Positions 14,344 to 29,100 of a stretch of DNA of 64,000 bases are shown in pieces; the first letter of the stretch is position 1; each line of letters begins with the position of its first letter. The position numbers and the translations under genes were made by a program. This DNA comes from Nemopilema nomurai (taxonomy: Eukaryota > Cnidaria > Scyphozoa > Rhizostomeae > Rhizostomatidae), in the NCBI GenBank assembly GCA_003864495.1, contig ML133395.1, positions 1,102,075-1,166,074 of the forward strand, given 5' to 3'. The notes beneath the pieces are model-generated. The model did no database searches. It was not told where the DNA came from and was given only the letters and a program-made list of their open reading frames with translations.

Positions 14344-17300
14344 TTCTACATAGAGCAGCAAGGAAGCGTCCACCGTCCTCCTTCTGTTTAACATTTTTGA
14401 GGGAGACGAGTGAGAGATTGGCGACGTGTTTCCTCGAGTCCTTGTCTTAATTAACTGAATATTCTTAAAACATTACAAATTTAAAGGAAAGCTTTGCCTA
14501 GGGTTTTAAACGCGTCAAAATGCAAATCTTGGAAACATGTAGGTGAAGTCTGACAAATGCGTACTGACATGCTTTATGAAAACAGTTCTGATAATGTTAA
14601 ACATAAAAATGCAACTAGGCATTTGTGTAGCTTACCAGCTGTAGCCTTTGTCTACACGCAGAACACAAAACTGAGGTGGTAAACCGTTGGCCTTTCAGAA
14701 ACACTGTAATTTGGCGGTGAAACTGTGGCGATTCAACTCGTCCCTTTTTCCTTGATTATTGTCATTCATTCTCACTTTATTTAGTTCACCATTTCTTCCT
14801 TTTGTTTTGTCCTCAATCAATCTAACACGTCTTCATCTTCCCCATACACGTACACGTACACCTACACCTCAGTGCTGTCAGGTTATTTTTCATACAACGG
14901 AGAAGGTTATAATTTCAAACCAAACCGATGTGCAAGCCCCCGAATGGGCCTAAGCCCCCGAATACGTAGCAACCAAGAGGGTTGTCACTGATGTCCTCTC
15001 TAGTCATGGAACAGAGAGACTCACCCCGAAGTGACCACCATAAACGAAATCTAATTAGCAGGACAGTACGAGTGACACAATTTACATTGAAAGACAAACG
15101 CATTGCCATTAGAGAGACGTTTCCCAAACACAACAGGATTCAACTAGACGTAATTGAAACATCACGCAGTCCACTAAGGCCGGGCCAAACACGAAAGCCC
15201 TTCCGGTCTAGCCTTTCCTTTTCCCACGACTCCACCAGCTTTTGATTAGCTCTCGAATATGTTTACACATTTGCAAGGTCTTTTTAGCTTGAGATTCAGT
15301 TAGTTTTCATCCCACTTGAGAGAAGAAGCGTAAAACATAGCAGGATTGTTTCCGTCGTGTCGATGGCCAGGGATGGCAGCCAAGGCAACGTAAACCAGAA
15401 ATTACGATAATGGTTTGGGTGATGATTATGATTATTGGTTTTACAGCCATTTTACTACAAGCTCGATTTTCATTTCCAGCCACAGTAAAAGCTACCGAAA
15501 AGCGGCGGCTCGTAGAATAACTGGCGATTCGTTAAGTGTAGTTCTTTTGCGCTTAGGAACATTATTTTTCACATCGAAGAAATTGACCTTGATTATTGAC
15601 CTTTATTGTCTAAAAAATCCCTAAACATTTAGCCGAATCTCTTTCGTATGCACTCATCTGATATTTTTGAACAGCTTGTGTGAATCTCTGATCTGAAAGT
15701 AGAAAATCATTCTTCTTTATGCTTCAGATCATACTAGTATGGTTTCATTTCTGTGTTTTTCAGCCAAATATTTTACTAGCTGTTTAAAAGTTCAATTCTC
15801 CTAATTTGGGTCCTCTTCAAATTTGATTACTGGTACTTTTTAACCTACTGCGATTCATTTTCACGACTTCTTAGTGCCGTACAGCACCTGACTCATTTTG
15901 GCCGGCTTGTCTTTCTGTACAGATCCAATGACTTAAAATGTCATGCAAAGACCCTTCAATTTATCCAATTAATAGTCTATAGCACCCAATTGTACGCTAT
16001 AGGCTAGAAAATCTTTTGATGGTCATAATTCTCAAACTAACTTCTCAATTCTCAGGTTCCTAGTTCATTAGTAGATTCACAGCATCGATGCACTCTAAGA
16101 AGTATTGCTTGAATTGCATCCCAAGTTTGCTGCTATTCGAAACTAACAACTGACTCTTCAATTTGCAAATCTGTTTTTCTTGCATCATAATTAAAGGTAA
16201 AGTCACAATGCTGGCCTATATTTGCGAGGCATTGCCATCTAGTGAGTGACATGCCAAGCAAACAGTGATATGGAATGCTTCAATGACAAAATGATGCTTT
16301 TGAAAGGTTGAAAAGGAGTAGTGGTATTGCAAGATAGAGACAGAGAAAAAGCCGATTTCCAGATCTTCATACCGCTTGTGCATTTTCTTTGAAATAGAAA
16401 CAACGAAGCCATATTGACAATAAAAAAGGGCGCTACGGTATTAGATTTCGTAGCGCGCACCAAGAGAGGATACCATTTGCAAATATCAATGAGCCAGCTT
16501 TGAATTATTGGAGATTTGCAATTTACTTGCGAAGATCAGTGTGATATGTTTTGATAGAAAAGATGTGATATTGCGTCAATTGCATTTTAGGGAAACAGGA
16601 TTTTCTGTTTGAGAAAAAAGTAAAAAAAGAAGTAGCAACGATGTGACAGTTACAAGAGAGATAACTTCATAGGGGCCTTCAAAAACTCTGGTCTCCAAGA
16701 ATGGATTTCCAACCATTGCATAAACCTGGCATGCACCGCTATTCCTGGGTTTCGTTCTGTGTCTGCTTGCACAGCAAAATGCGAAGATCTTTGCGAGATA
16801 AGTCATAAAAAGTAAACATGGTTCGGTATACCAGTTAAGCATTGGCAAGCTAATAAATAACCTTGGGCAAGACGCAGTATTCGAAAGAATGAAATTATGC
16901 TTCAATTTTGGCAGCTATGAGCGCAAGGGGTGTCAAAGTTTCGTAAATTTAGTTGACGTTTACCCTATTTTTGTAGAATTTGAGCTATAATGCCTCTAAT
17001 GTACCTTGCATTGTTTCTTTTTTGAAAGATTTCGCTCTCTTTTCATTTGAATTATCTGCCAACTTAGCGTTATTGATGTCTTATCTTCTCAAACCAACCA
17101 AAGATGATAAGAGTGCAAACAGCCAAAAAAATGCATTTAATTTTACCAGTCTAGATTCTGTTGTAATTCAGTCGTTTCAAGGGAAACTGGGGGAATCTTT
17201 TAAGTAGAGATGAAGGAGGCGCTTTATATCATGAACAGAAAGGCATGCCTGAATAGAGGACTATCAAAACGAACTAGCAATTATAGGTCTCTAAGAATGA

Positions 17301-19720
17301 TAATACCAAAACATAAGATCGTGCTCATTGCACGCTTTTAGTTCTAAAGAGATTGGATAAGTAACAAGAATCGAATATTTCGTTCTCATGTACATAGTTT
17401 TGTTGAATCACAGCAACGGTCTACTGATGCAAAGCAAACAACATCATAAAGACTGGCTCAAAACGGAGGTTTTTGTGGTTGTATAATAAAAGCGATTTTT
17501 CATCCAAAGTGAATGGAGGCGTCGACGACGATCAAAAGTTGACCAAATGAAAAGCCAGCTGCGGATCGAAAACCGTTGGAGGGTAGGGAGGAGAGGCGCC
17601 AAGGTGCCGAGGTTGGCTTCTTTCCAATGAACTTAACCCAGCTACATGTTTGTACCTACGTTGTTGCCATAGAATGCCATGCTTATAGTCGAAAGGCCTG
17701 ATATTGTGATGACGTTCTTCCTGACCGAAAGTACGTGATTGCAATTGATTCATGATCGAGAAATCTTGTACTTTTTTCACTTTTGAGCCTAAATTTATAT
17801 TGATGGTAATTGAACTGGTTCATCGCGATAAAGTAAGTAAATCCCCTCCTGTTCGTGCACTTTTATGTTATTCGTAATACCGGAAACCACCGAGGTCATT
17901 GTTGTGTTTGGATAATTTTCACCAGAGAATAGGATGATTGGCCAATCGTGTCGCTCTTAAAGTTGTCTATCACAGAGTCGAACTCAAACAACGTGATTTT
18001 GCACAGCCACAGATGTATATCCAAGGGCACCCAATCAGACTATTGACGTTGTGAGCTTATTGCGGCAAGGCTAATCCAAAAACCAAATCGTAAATATCAG
18101 ACTTGAAAAAGATGGTTGTCAATCCTTTGGTCACCTAAGCAGCCACTAAACATTGGCTTGCTGCACAAAAACCTTTTGTCGTGAACTCTGGAGAAAACCA
18201 GTCAACTCTTTGGTGCGTTTGCAATCAGTGCTGATATTGGGACCCGTCTCACAGTGCGTCGCACCAATTTCAGTCAAAGTTGAAACGTCTCAAGCCGTAA
18301 CATGCGCCAATAATCATGTGACAGTGACTGACAGTGTAACAGTTTCTGAAAAAGTCCAAGGTCGTCTTTTCTAAAAAGAACCCAAAATTACGAAACAAAC
18401 ACTGCTTGACCTGATATTCATTATGACCAAATTTAATGACAAAATGCAACCATTTTGAATTGAATAAGAAACCACTACAATATCTTTTAGCAATACTTTG
18501 CTTGAAAAGAGGTAAAACACAGGCAAAGCATCGTCTTCAAAACTATTCATCGGATTCAATTCAATTAAGTCCCAAAGAATTGACTACAATCTGCAAAGGT
18601 CATTCAAAGGTGTTACGCGGGACGTGAGCTGTAAGTAGCGTACGTAAGTGAGCGCGGAATTTCGCGGGACGTTCACGACTGTATGAACTCATTGCAGAGA
18701 AATTAGTGTCAGCTTTGTATGAACTAAAGGAAGTGGCAGATCGAAGCGGGGAATAAATTTCGCCTTCTTCAGCTCTTTATACACATTCGAGTGCCAAGTT
18801 CTATCAAACGTTCGGTCATTTACAAACTAGACCCAATATGTCAGAGCTTGCAAAAAGCATGACTGGGTGGTATATACCTAAACAGTGAAATACAAGAGAA
18901 AGAAATATAAGAAACCATCCTCTTTTGTTCCTATAGACAATTTCTGTATTCCTTGCAATTTTTTCAAGGCATTCTATGCTGATGACGAAAACAAAGAGTA
19001 AAATAACACTGAATATTGCAAAGTACGAAAAGTAAATACTTGCATATCGAAACTCCCGCGTATAAGTTAATCCCTGACTATAAGAACCTACCAAAATAAG
19101 AACATAGAGGCTGTTTTTCCTAAATCATGTACTTGCAATTAAGAACCTGTTTCAATGTGACAAAATCTAATAGGTACTTATTCCCAGGGCAAAGAAATTG
19201 ATAGATGCATCATATGCTATTTAAAAACATCACTGCAATTGAAAAATCCATTTGGAAAGTAGCTTGCCACAAACTTCTTTGTAAATAGTTTTTGGAAGAC
19301 ATACGACGGAGAATGTATACAAACTGAAGCACTGTTTGATTAACAACTTTTGTTCCAAATCGCACCACCGAGTTAGAGCCACCAATCTGGCAAGGCTGTA
19401 TTTATAAACCATAAACTTTGAAGACTACATGCAATGATACAAATTTTTTTAATGTTTTTGTTAAAATGCTGAACTTAGAATTGGTAATTGTGTCGTTAAT
19501 TACATTCCCAAAAAGACAAAGCAGGATTGAATGCATCTCTTTATGATGAATCCTAAAATTGTAAGTAAGGGATCTTTGGAATAAGAACCTCATACCCTGA
19601 AATTAATCCAAGTAGCTTTTCGACAAGAACCTATTGTGATCACGAGGGGTTGCTGAGTTGAAGCTACGGTTGACCGCTGACAACGGCATTAATTGCCAGG
19701 AATGCTGGGAGCAGGAAAAT

Positions 19721-19797
19721 CAATCAATCAGTCAATCATAAATCATCACAGCCAATCAATCAGTCAATCAATCAGTCAGCCAATCAGCCAATCCATC
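19721..19797. repeat. imperfect CAAT/CAGT simple repeat
   Basis: The segment is built from interspersed caatcaatcagt and cagccaatcag motifs with a short interruption. It is a degenerate tetranucleotide-type simple repeat about 700 bp downstream of the last coding exon of the ALMS1-like gene. Confidence 0.75.
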
Positions 19798-20149
19798 GCG
19801 ATTAGAAGCCATCAATCATTAATAATACTTTAAAAGCTCAGGGCCAAGGCGAGTTTTATGGGAAGAAAAGTGGAGAAGCAAGTGTGGTAACAACATTAAC
19901 AACCTGGTAAACATTGTACATCATCAGAATGATGGGCAACATATAAATAATTAAGATGATAATCAAAAGAAACTGACGACATGAAATATTCAAGAAAATT
20001 CAGCTGAACACAGAAGCAGAAAAATTAATTGACATCAACGTTTTCAAGGCATGAAATATCAAATGAAGTTTCTAAAACCGACCTGATGTTAAACATACTT
20101 TAAACGTAAGCAAGCAAAGGTCTATGCAAAAATGTCGCCAGCAGTTCTG

Positions 20150-23100
20150 CTATTGCTTCTTATGTCTAAGTAATCTTTCTCTCAATTTCTGAAAAAGAGG
20201 ACAAAATTTGACATTTAGTTGACATTAATATGCCAACCAAGAACTGATGATGCAACCAGTGCGACCCTGTAGGTGGTGCAATCAACATTAATGATGCCGG
20301 CCCCATACGAGTGCAAACATCATTATTAAGAGTAGAGTGATGTCCTTGGTTTGGATTAATGCAACAAGTGAGACGCGAGAACTCATAAACACAATTCTAA
20401 TTAAGAGATTGGCTTATACTGATGTGATGATAACTTTATTAAAATCTTAGAAATATTGATAGTGAGAGACTGACAAAGATGGAGCCTTGAAGATGCAATT
20501 AACATAGTCGTGATGTTCGAGATTGACCGTGAAATGATAACACCAATACAATCCTCTTCATTAGGACAAAAGTGATCAAGCACATATAGCAAAAACGTTA
20601 CCTTGTCGAACTGTTTCATCATAATTCTGTTCCGCTGATACTGCACGCTTCGTCTCTCTTCTTCTCGACGCTTGACAACTTCCGGCAATTTTTCATAAAT
20701 TCTACAAAATGAAAGCAACTGAAAAGCCTTCGTTGCATTCGCTAAAATATGTCCACGATCGTCTAAAATTTTTCAGGACCTTAGAGATTGAAATGAGCAT
20801 GCAAAACTGTGCATGTTTCAAACTGTAAAAATTCTGAAGAGCGGTCAGCACCATCACAATATCAAAAATAACGCTTGAATAAACCGGATTGAAGGTGCCT
20901 CACAATACCTACTCTATACACAAGGATTAGGCTGCTTCCACTATTAGCAGAAAAAGCAAGAAGAAATTCTTGAAAAATCTACGTTTTGAATGAAGTGGAT
21001 CCAAGGACAATTTTCAAATCATTGTTAATGCACTTTGGTTATCTCGAACGCTTCAAGGATGTTAGCCTTCTTGGTTAGGGACTTACAGCCAAAGAAAACA
21101 GGTAAACGATAAGGCGGGCGAAAATAGCAAAACAGGATTACCGCTGGAAAGGTTGTGGGAAGGGAATGTGGGAAGACAAAACAGACAAGTGAAGACTAAG
21201 GAAACTTTTGTTACTCGATGATATTTCGCAATAGAAGATAGTACAAATCAATCGTTAGTGGCTAGTGATTGAGTGACTATCTTTTGGCTGCTTATCATCT
21301 TGTGATCAGGAGCGTCAAAGCAAAAAATTAATAACAATACAACTGGCAAAGCCTAACAGTCATGGCTGGCACTGAAGCTGCTTACTCGTTATCATTAACA
21401 CTTCTGAAGCGAAATAGCTAAGAAATGCCAAAGCGAAATGGCCAAGAGACCATGAATCACCGGAAACAATACTCAATGAATGGAAGGTAAAGTTCGACCA
21501 AATTTACCACGGTCAATCCCATGAAAATGAAATTGTCTTTATAAGCAGTGCTGCAATCAGCATTAATTATACATGCTTAACCAAAGGGCCGCAAAAAAAA
21601 TTCAGCAATAAAGTGATGTCAAAACTAAGAAACTAAATCAGTCTGGAACAAAGCATCAAAATATTTACTCATTCGTACTGTTTAACAGACTCTCAAAAGG
21701 TATTTATTCAATTCCTAATTCATTTAAAGTTGGGATTATTTTACGTTAATGGGATTGACTATTCAATTTTAGATTGGAAGTTATTCTGGGATTAATTTGG
21801 GATTATGCCTGAAGCAATTTATGGAAGAAAAGGTTGGAAAGGACTGAATAATATTCATGATAGAAAACATGTTTTACATGGCCTGATTTAGGCAGAGCTC
21901 TAAAGTGCAACCCGATGAGTGATTTGGAAATCTTATCAGCACAAAGAGAGAATTTCATCACATACCAACATATGCGGCTCAGCTATGGGCCGGATTTCGA
22001 AAACATCAAGATTCAGCTGGTGGAAAACCATCCACGGAGCTAGCAATGTAGGCACCATGTGTACACCACTGAGCAATGCAGTAATGTAGAGAATCTTAGC
22101 CTATGCGTCATGCATTTAAACAAGATCACGAATCAAATTAAGCATAAAGACGCTGGCCAAGAATCAACGTGTCGGTGCCAAACAGGGGATAGAGGAGGAA
22201 TGCGCTTCTAAAAAGTGGTCATTATCGAGTCTTGGGTGTTGAGTTTCTCTAAACGTTGTGTCATGCGGAGGAAGGACTGCATAATATATTTGGGATCAAT
22301 TCGGGATGATTCAACCCCAGATTTGGGACTGAACCAGTATCTTTATCTGGCAACCCTAAAATATATTCTCTCTATCAACACGCTATCTGACTCTAGACTT
22401 CTCATTACTCATTACAATGCTATCAAACGGACCGTCTTGTAAGGAATGCTCGCAGCTGTATTGACAACATTGTAGATGACAATCTGGCAACTTGATTACT
22501 TGACAATCTGGTTATTTGACTGCTTGAAAATCTTAGTTACTTTGGCTTCACAGCGAAGCACTGATTAATCACCAGTTTCCACTTGAAATTAATAACGTAC
22601 TGCTATCTGTTTTTTAAAGCACGAATTATCTTTCATGCAAAGTCATAAGTAGAACACTTTGGCGCAAGCAATATAGAAAGCGAATTCTGAAATGGTGACG
22701 TGTCTTTCGTTTCTTTCAAAACACTTTAACATTAAAGGAATTCTTTTGACTGCTTAATGAAAAACTCCTAATGACTTATCCCTTGTTTTCTTAAGTCAAT
22801 AAAAGTCGTATAATTTTCTAATGACTGATCTCTAAGAAGTGCGTCAAACGACTGAAGAGATGATTAGGAAAAAAGCTGTCCAGGTAATTTTGATTGAAGG
22901 ATTATGATAAATCAGCTTCGCTTCCAGGCGCTTCCTTTAAGAAATAATCAGTGCAAGAATTATAGAATACAAGAATAGGCAAAGTAACTTACTTTTTATT
23001 TTGGTCAAACATCTCTTTTTTGCTAATATGACGCTTCTTTGGCTTGAAAAGGTGCTCTGAGAAGGACAATTAGCTTTAGTATCTGCATAAGCAATCTAGA

Positions 23101-26100
23101 TTATATAATGAAGACAGAACAATCAATTAAATAAAACGTGCAGCGGTTGGGAAACCCGCGTTGTGGCGCGTAATTCTGCGAATCGTGATTTGCTGATGCC
23201 GCTGTTCCTTGGCTACTGGAGTCTGACTATGTTTGTTTGTGTTAATGTTTATATGAACTTGCATTCTGGGAAAATCAAGATTAATTAATATTACATTCTA
23301 ACACATTTTCACCTCTTATTCGCTAAGCTTACAATACGTATATTTCTATAATACTTCAAATTTGGGAGTGATTGACTTGCAATTGGAAGGAAAATGTTAC
23401 ATTATCGTTGTGTTTATTGCACACTCTTTCTTCGATTTATTCGCAGTCCTTAGAAAGCACAGACCAAAATTCACGACAGCAGTCAAATTACGTGGCTCTT
23501 AGCAGCTCAGATAAAACGTAGCGCACCAATACATTATTTTCAACAAGAACTTAGGCAGTTTAGAGTACGAGCTGAACGCAATGGTGTCGCAAAAACTGGC
23601 CAACTCGAGGTTCGATTTACTATAGGGTGTCTCTTAAAGAAAAACGAGTCTATTTCATTGAATTTTTAGGAACTGATTCCGTGAGAGAATTAGCCACCCC
23701 AAGCTAAGGATACTAACCCACAGTCGATACGCAAGGCTTCGCGCCACACGTGAAGACAGCTTCATTGAGATGACGCTCCTGGAGATTTCTAGTGTTTTTC
23801 TTTTTGACACGTGTCTTCGCGTTCTTTACGCTCTCCATCCTCAATTTCGACCTTCGAATAAAGTCACTCTTTGCGAATTGGAATGCTTCCTGGAGTCCTA
23901 CCCTAACAACCGATCTATAATAGAAGGTTTTTATTAGAATGAATAGCCTGATAACTTTGAGAGTTTATGTCAATGTATTTGAAGGCCATAAAAGAACGTA
24001 GGAAAGCTAGAGAATCATTTCTTGTCAGTCTCCTTTTTTTAAACAAATACGGTTAATCGAAAGTACTGGATTGGGAAAAACGAATAGGACGGTTTCTTAG
24101 CAATAAAACCATTGAGACTTTTGACATTTCTAAATGATAGCAACAAGTTTCAATGCTATTTCGGCTTTTAATGAGCCCGTTGCGCGGCCATAAACTGGAC
24201 CAAATGTTTGGCTACTTAGCTCTAACTAGATGACAGAAATACCACACACAAAGGGATATTTTGAACTGCGACAAGGATGTAGAATGAAAAGGAGGCTGCA
24301 ATATCGCAGATAGTAATAGCATACTTTGTCTCCTTCACACTTGGCTTCTCGACGACAATTCTTTGCACCTGTTTGTTATCTCTGTACGTCTCAGCAAGGT
24401 TTGGCACAGCTGAAAGTGGTACTACTGACCCACCGGAAGCATCCGATCTCGCCGACTGAAACCAGGCAGTGAAGACGGGCTCTTTCTTCTTTCTCGGTGG
24501 ACCAGGTGGCTGCAAATCTTTCTTCGCGACGCTTTTTCTACTCACGTTTCTCTTTGATTCATCTTTTATAACCAAGTTCCAAGATAAGGGACTGGGATCG
24601 GTCCGGCAATTTTTATTCATGTCGCTAATTTCATTGCTAGAAGCTCCTTTTGCAACTTCGAGGTTTTCTTTGTCAGAGCTGCTACCCTCCACTGGCATGT
24701 TTGCATCTAGCATCTTGTTGCCAGATTTCCAATCTTTCTGTTGCGACTGAAGCCTCGTGTTGCTGCTCAAAGGTGTAGTTTGTGTCCAGGTATGAAGAAG
24801 TAGAGGAGGATCCGCTTCTGGACCTCTTTTGAAGACAGCCCCTCTCTCGTTGCTTTCATGAGCACTTCTCTTGCCGCAAAGCGGGCAGTCGTTGTGCTGT
24901 GGATCAATCACACTTGGACCATTATGGTAACTGGAGCTCCTGGAACTAGGAGGTTGATTCAAGTGGTGTGACAATGCTCGAGGTGTTGTGGCTCGATTTG
25001 CACTTAGCAAAAGCTTATTCAATGCGTCAATCTTCTCCAACATCTCATGTTTACCCTTCCCCTCCTCGTAGTCAAAGTTGCTTTTGAACCTCTCCCAAAG
25101 CTGGTTCAGCTCCGTTACCCTACTCAGAGGTGGTCTTATTCTACTTTTTTCTGTGCCTTCCCGTTTAGGATCAAGCACAAAGCTAGATTCAACTGAATCG
25201 GCATGATTTCTACGTATCAAACTACCGTCCTTGTCTTGCTCGCTAAAACTACCAGAGCTTCTCTGAGAGGATGACGCATAGCCAAAGCCAGCACAAGGCT
25301 TCGCAGATGACTGATGTTCGTTTATACCAGAGTCGCTATGTTTTGACTCATTTGACAGGTTCAATTCATCACTTTTCGGTGTTTGCTCAGCTATAGACAA
25401 GAAAGGAAACTCTGAATTCATTGACGAATTCGATTCATTTGTACGAAACTCGACAGGATTTTTAGAATCATTAGAATACGATTCATCATGAGACATATCA
25501 TGCTGTTTTCGCTGTTTTACTTTCTTTGATGGAAATGACTGTTCAGATTCTGAGACATAGAGTATCGTTGGGTCTCTCGTTGCTTTATCGTTGCTAACTG
25601 GTTGTTTTCCTGCAATAAGTCGCTTTCGGTTACTACTTCCAGGTCCAGTTGAATCCCTCACATCATAAATCCCTCGTGCATTGGAAGACGGCCCCTCGAG
25701 GCTACGAGTGCTTCTGCCTTCACTGTTTGCGATACTCGCATCTAACTGCACGGACTGAACAGAGCCTTTGGTCACTTCGAGTGAGCGCAGAGACTCTTCT
25801 TTGGAAGCGTTTTCATTTCGATGAAGATCTCCTCTGCCTCTAAACAAGAAGTTTGAAACGTTAGTCTGGTTTCCCGAATCTCCGGAAACACTTGCAACTG
25901 CTGGTAATGGAGTGACCGTCCCTGCGCCAAGAGAACGATGAAAGTTGACAACATCCGAGTCGGCTGTATGCTGACCCTCCTTTAGAGAGGGACTTTTTGA
26001 CCCACGGATTCTTGAACTGGCTCGGAAGTTCGTACTTCCTGAGGCCTGGTTAACCCTATGAATTGGGGAGAATTCGTCCATTTGTGATTGAAACCTGGCA

Positions 26101-29100
26101 CTTGCATCGTCACCTGTGGGTGGGTCAAAGTCTCCAAGCTGCATGAGTTCGGAGGACATTCCTTCTTTCGAGACAATTTCAGACGTCTCTTGGGAGCTGC
26201 GGTTGTCCTCTTTAAGAGAATTTGCTTCCGCGTTTCCTTGATCAGAGCTCCCACTGTATCCAGAGGTAGGGGCATCTGAACTTTCTTCAGTGCTTCTTGC
26301 AGAAGATTGCTCAGTGGATTTCATTGGCAGCAGTTTCCCTGAGAAGTTACTAAATGACGAGCCACTATCTGAAACTGTTTTGGTGGATACGAAGCTGCTA
26401 TCCTGCTGCTTTTTGATACGCCTGCTGATGAGCCTATCTATGCTATCCCCTGAGCTTCGACTGTCCACCACATCCTTTGTTCCAGTAGACGTAGATATTG
26501 ACAATGAATTTATTCCATCTTGTAGAGTGCTCTGCAGATGCGAAACATTGGAAGAGGAGCTATCGAACAAATCGTTAGGGGGGGTTTTGTGCTCCTCAAT
26601 CGCCTTCAGCACCAAGGACGCCCGTTTGAGCGACTTCTCCGTTCTCGTTGACAAAATATCCGAAGCCTTCACAGCATTTTCCGCCAAAACGAAAGGGTCA
26701 ACTGGTCGGGCTGCGTCATTCATCTTTGAAGGATTGTGCTTCCTTTTCTGCAATTCCTTAAGCAAGGCAACTGAACTTTGGTAAGTAGGTTCAAGCATTT
26801 TTGAAATGGGTGTGTCTAAAGAGCTTTTGCTAGAATTAGCAGTGCCTGTAGTAACAGGCGTAGTCACGTGGTCCAAAGTGGAGCCACTGTGGTCCATGCT
26901 ATCTTTCTGATGCATCATCTCAGCACCAGGCGCAAACGAGGGTACTGCTTGGCGATAGAGAGGCTCTGTAACAAAGTCGCCCTCGAAAACGGAGAGCGGG
27001 ATTCGCGCTGGATACTCCTGTTCCTGCAAACCACCATCACTGGCATCAACCCAATTGTCAATGGTAGGCAACGGTTTGCCATGCAGATTACCAGATTGGG
27101 TGGAAGAGGGCCAATGTTCCGCAGGCACCTTTGAAGCCCTGATGATATGTGTATCAGCTAAAGCCTTTCCCAAAGGCTCCGGCCTTTGAATTGAAGCGAA
27201 TCTGGCCTCGTCTACATTGACGTGGTTTTCACCTGACAACTGCAAACCTATTGGCGAGTTAGCAGACAACGTAGCGTGCCTCTTCTCAGTTTCAACGTAA
27301 CGGGATGGATTGTGACTTTCGGCGTTGCCCGAGACATCAAGCACAGAGAGGCCCTCGGCTGGCGCAGAATTTTTGACCTGCTTTTCCGAAAGGCCTGTTG
27401 CATCAAACCCTGCATTGTCAGCATCATCACCAACATCTACACTCTTAAGTTTGTACCACTTGCTGTCGTAGTCCTGGAATTTATATTAATTTATCAAAAA
27501 CCAATTAGAGCATTCCAACTAAAATAAATGTTGATCTCGCTTCAAATAAATTTAATTTTCCAATCAGTTTCACTAACATTTACTTGAATTTAAGATAAAA
27601 GCAAGTAGAAAGCAACAGCCCGATTTACCATTAGATAAATGCAACTAAAAAGGACCAGCACTAGATTCATTCACATGAATGACCAAGCCTTTCATGCAAT
27701 TGATGTGTAAAGCAAAGGAACTAATGATTTGTCCTTGATAGAAAGACGGTTATGTTTTTGACCTCTGATGTAACCCTAGAACTTGGAGAGGTACAAACTT
27801 TTAGTGACAAAAATAAATTTCAAAACAAGAAGCTTCTTAGCATTCGAGACAACGTTTTTGAATTACCAAAACAACATTGGTTTCCTGGTGCTTTGTCCAA
27901 ATCTCTTTGCATAGATCCCTGCAGTTGTTACTCAAATATTATCCAGCTTTCTCACCAAGCAAAGGGCACCTTTTTCCTGCATCTAATACAATATTATATT
28001 AAACCATTTCAACAGCTTAGAAAAACTTCAAAAGGGTTACCCTTTGTGTGTTTTGGTCCTGAATTGACGTGAATGGCACCTTTTCATCGCCCAAAATACC
28101 AGATTCGTTGGGACCCGTTGAAGACATCGAGATTTCAGCCATCGAGACACTAGTCTGGTCCACCAATTGGATAGAGTGACTTTCGTGTTTTATGCGCTCT
28201 TTGGAAGCAACCACTTTGATCGGATCAGGTTCAAGCGAAAACCACTGCAAGTATGCAAGAAAAAATCACAAAAAGAAAATGTCAAAACTCTAAAGAAAAA
28301 GCCAGCTACGACCTTACTGAGTTGAAGCACTGCAAGTGTCACACTAAGCTTTAAAATGGCGGTCAAACTAATGATCTATTAGAGCTAGCACATAACAAGA
28401 GAAACTTGCATTTGAGGGAAGAACTCAATGTAGAAATCATGCAAAAAGTATTGAATACTTAAGCTCATATAGTTTGCTTTTTATAAGGCACAATTCGTTG
28501 GCCTCTCAAACACGTGGCTATTTAATATCAAGGACATCCAGAATCGGGTGGTGTTGTGCGCCTAATATTTCTGTAACGGACCAAAGCTCCGCTCAGGGCT
28601 CAGGGATATTTATCAGAAATATAGTTACGACGTTAGGGCCAAAAAACTGTGACTGTAAATGTACGTAAATTTTCTTTAGGGGAACGAGTTTTTTACATGA
28701 ATTATTTCGCAATAACCCTGTTTCAAAATGGTGGAATGGAGAAACAAGATCAAGCTGGGGTCACCTGATTGGATGAAAATTTTATGGAAACAAATCCGCT
28801 GATTGGTCAATTACAAAATGTGCTCCTTTTGAAGCGCAAGTTACAACTGCTGACAAATATGCTATTTATGTTGTGTTTCAAAATTTGACATAAATTCTTC
28901 AATTTTATCATTCTGATTGAATCTGATTGAATCTAGAAAACAACCATTTGATTGAATCTAGAATAGAAACATATCCACTTTAAAAATTTAGAAACTTCAA
29001 AGCTGATTATTATCTTACCATAAATGGTAATACACACTTTTCTAATATGAACCTAATCTGAAATTAATGAAAGCCCTTTAAATTCTAAGAGCAATACTAT

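Larger units (their letters stand above)
13921..20149. other. gene-poor intergenic stretch downstream of the ALMS1-like gene
   Basis: Apart from the minisatellite and the CAAT-type repeat, I see no supportable gene. The 3' untranslated region of the ALMS1-like gene must lie in the right-hand part, just below 20150 on the minus strand; I could not place its end. A plus-strand frame at 15000-15245 has an acceptor-like sequence (gtcctctctag) before it, but no partner exon was found. Confidence 0.55.

Noticed and set aside
15000..15245. Plus-strand frame after an acceptor-like gtcctctctag
   Set aside because: No partner exons, no known family, and no downstream or upstream frame that fits.
26290..26784. 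164-codon plus-strand frame inside the large ALMS1-like exon
   Set aside because: It is the antisense shadow of the real minus-strand frame, with Leu/Ser/Phe-rich composition mirroring Ser/Lys/Glu codons.
28355..28366. Second YY1-like motif (aaaatggcggtc) on the plus strand
   Set aside because: It lies in an intron of the ALMS1-like gene, faces away from it, and no plus-strand gene starts here.
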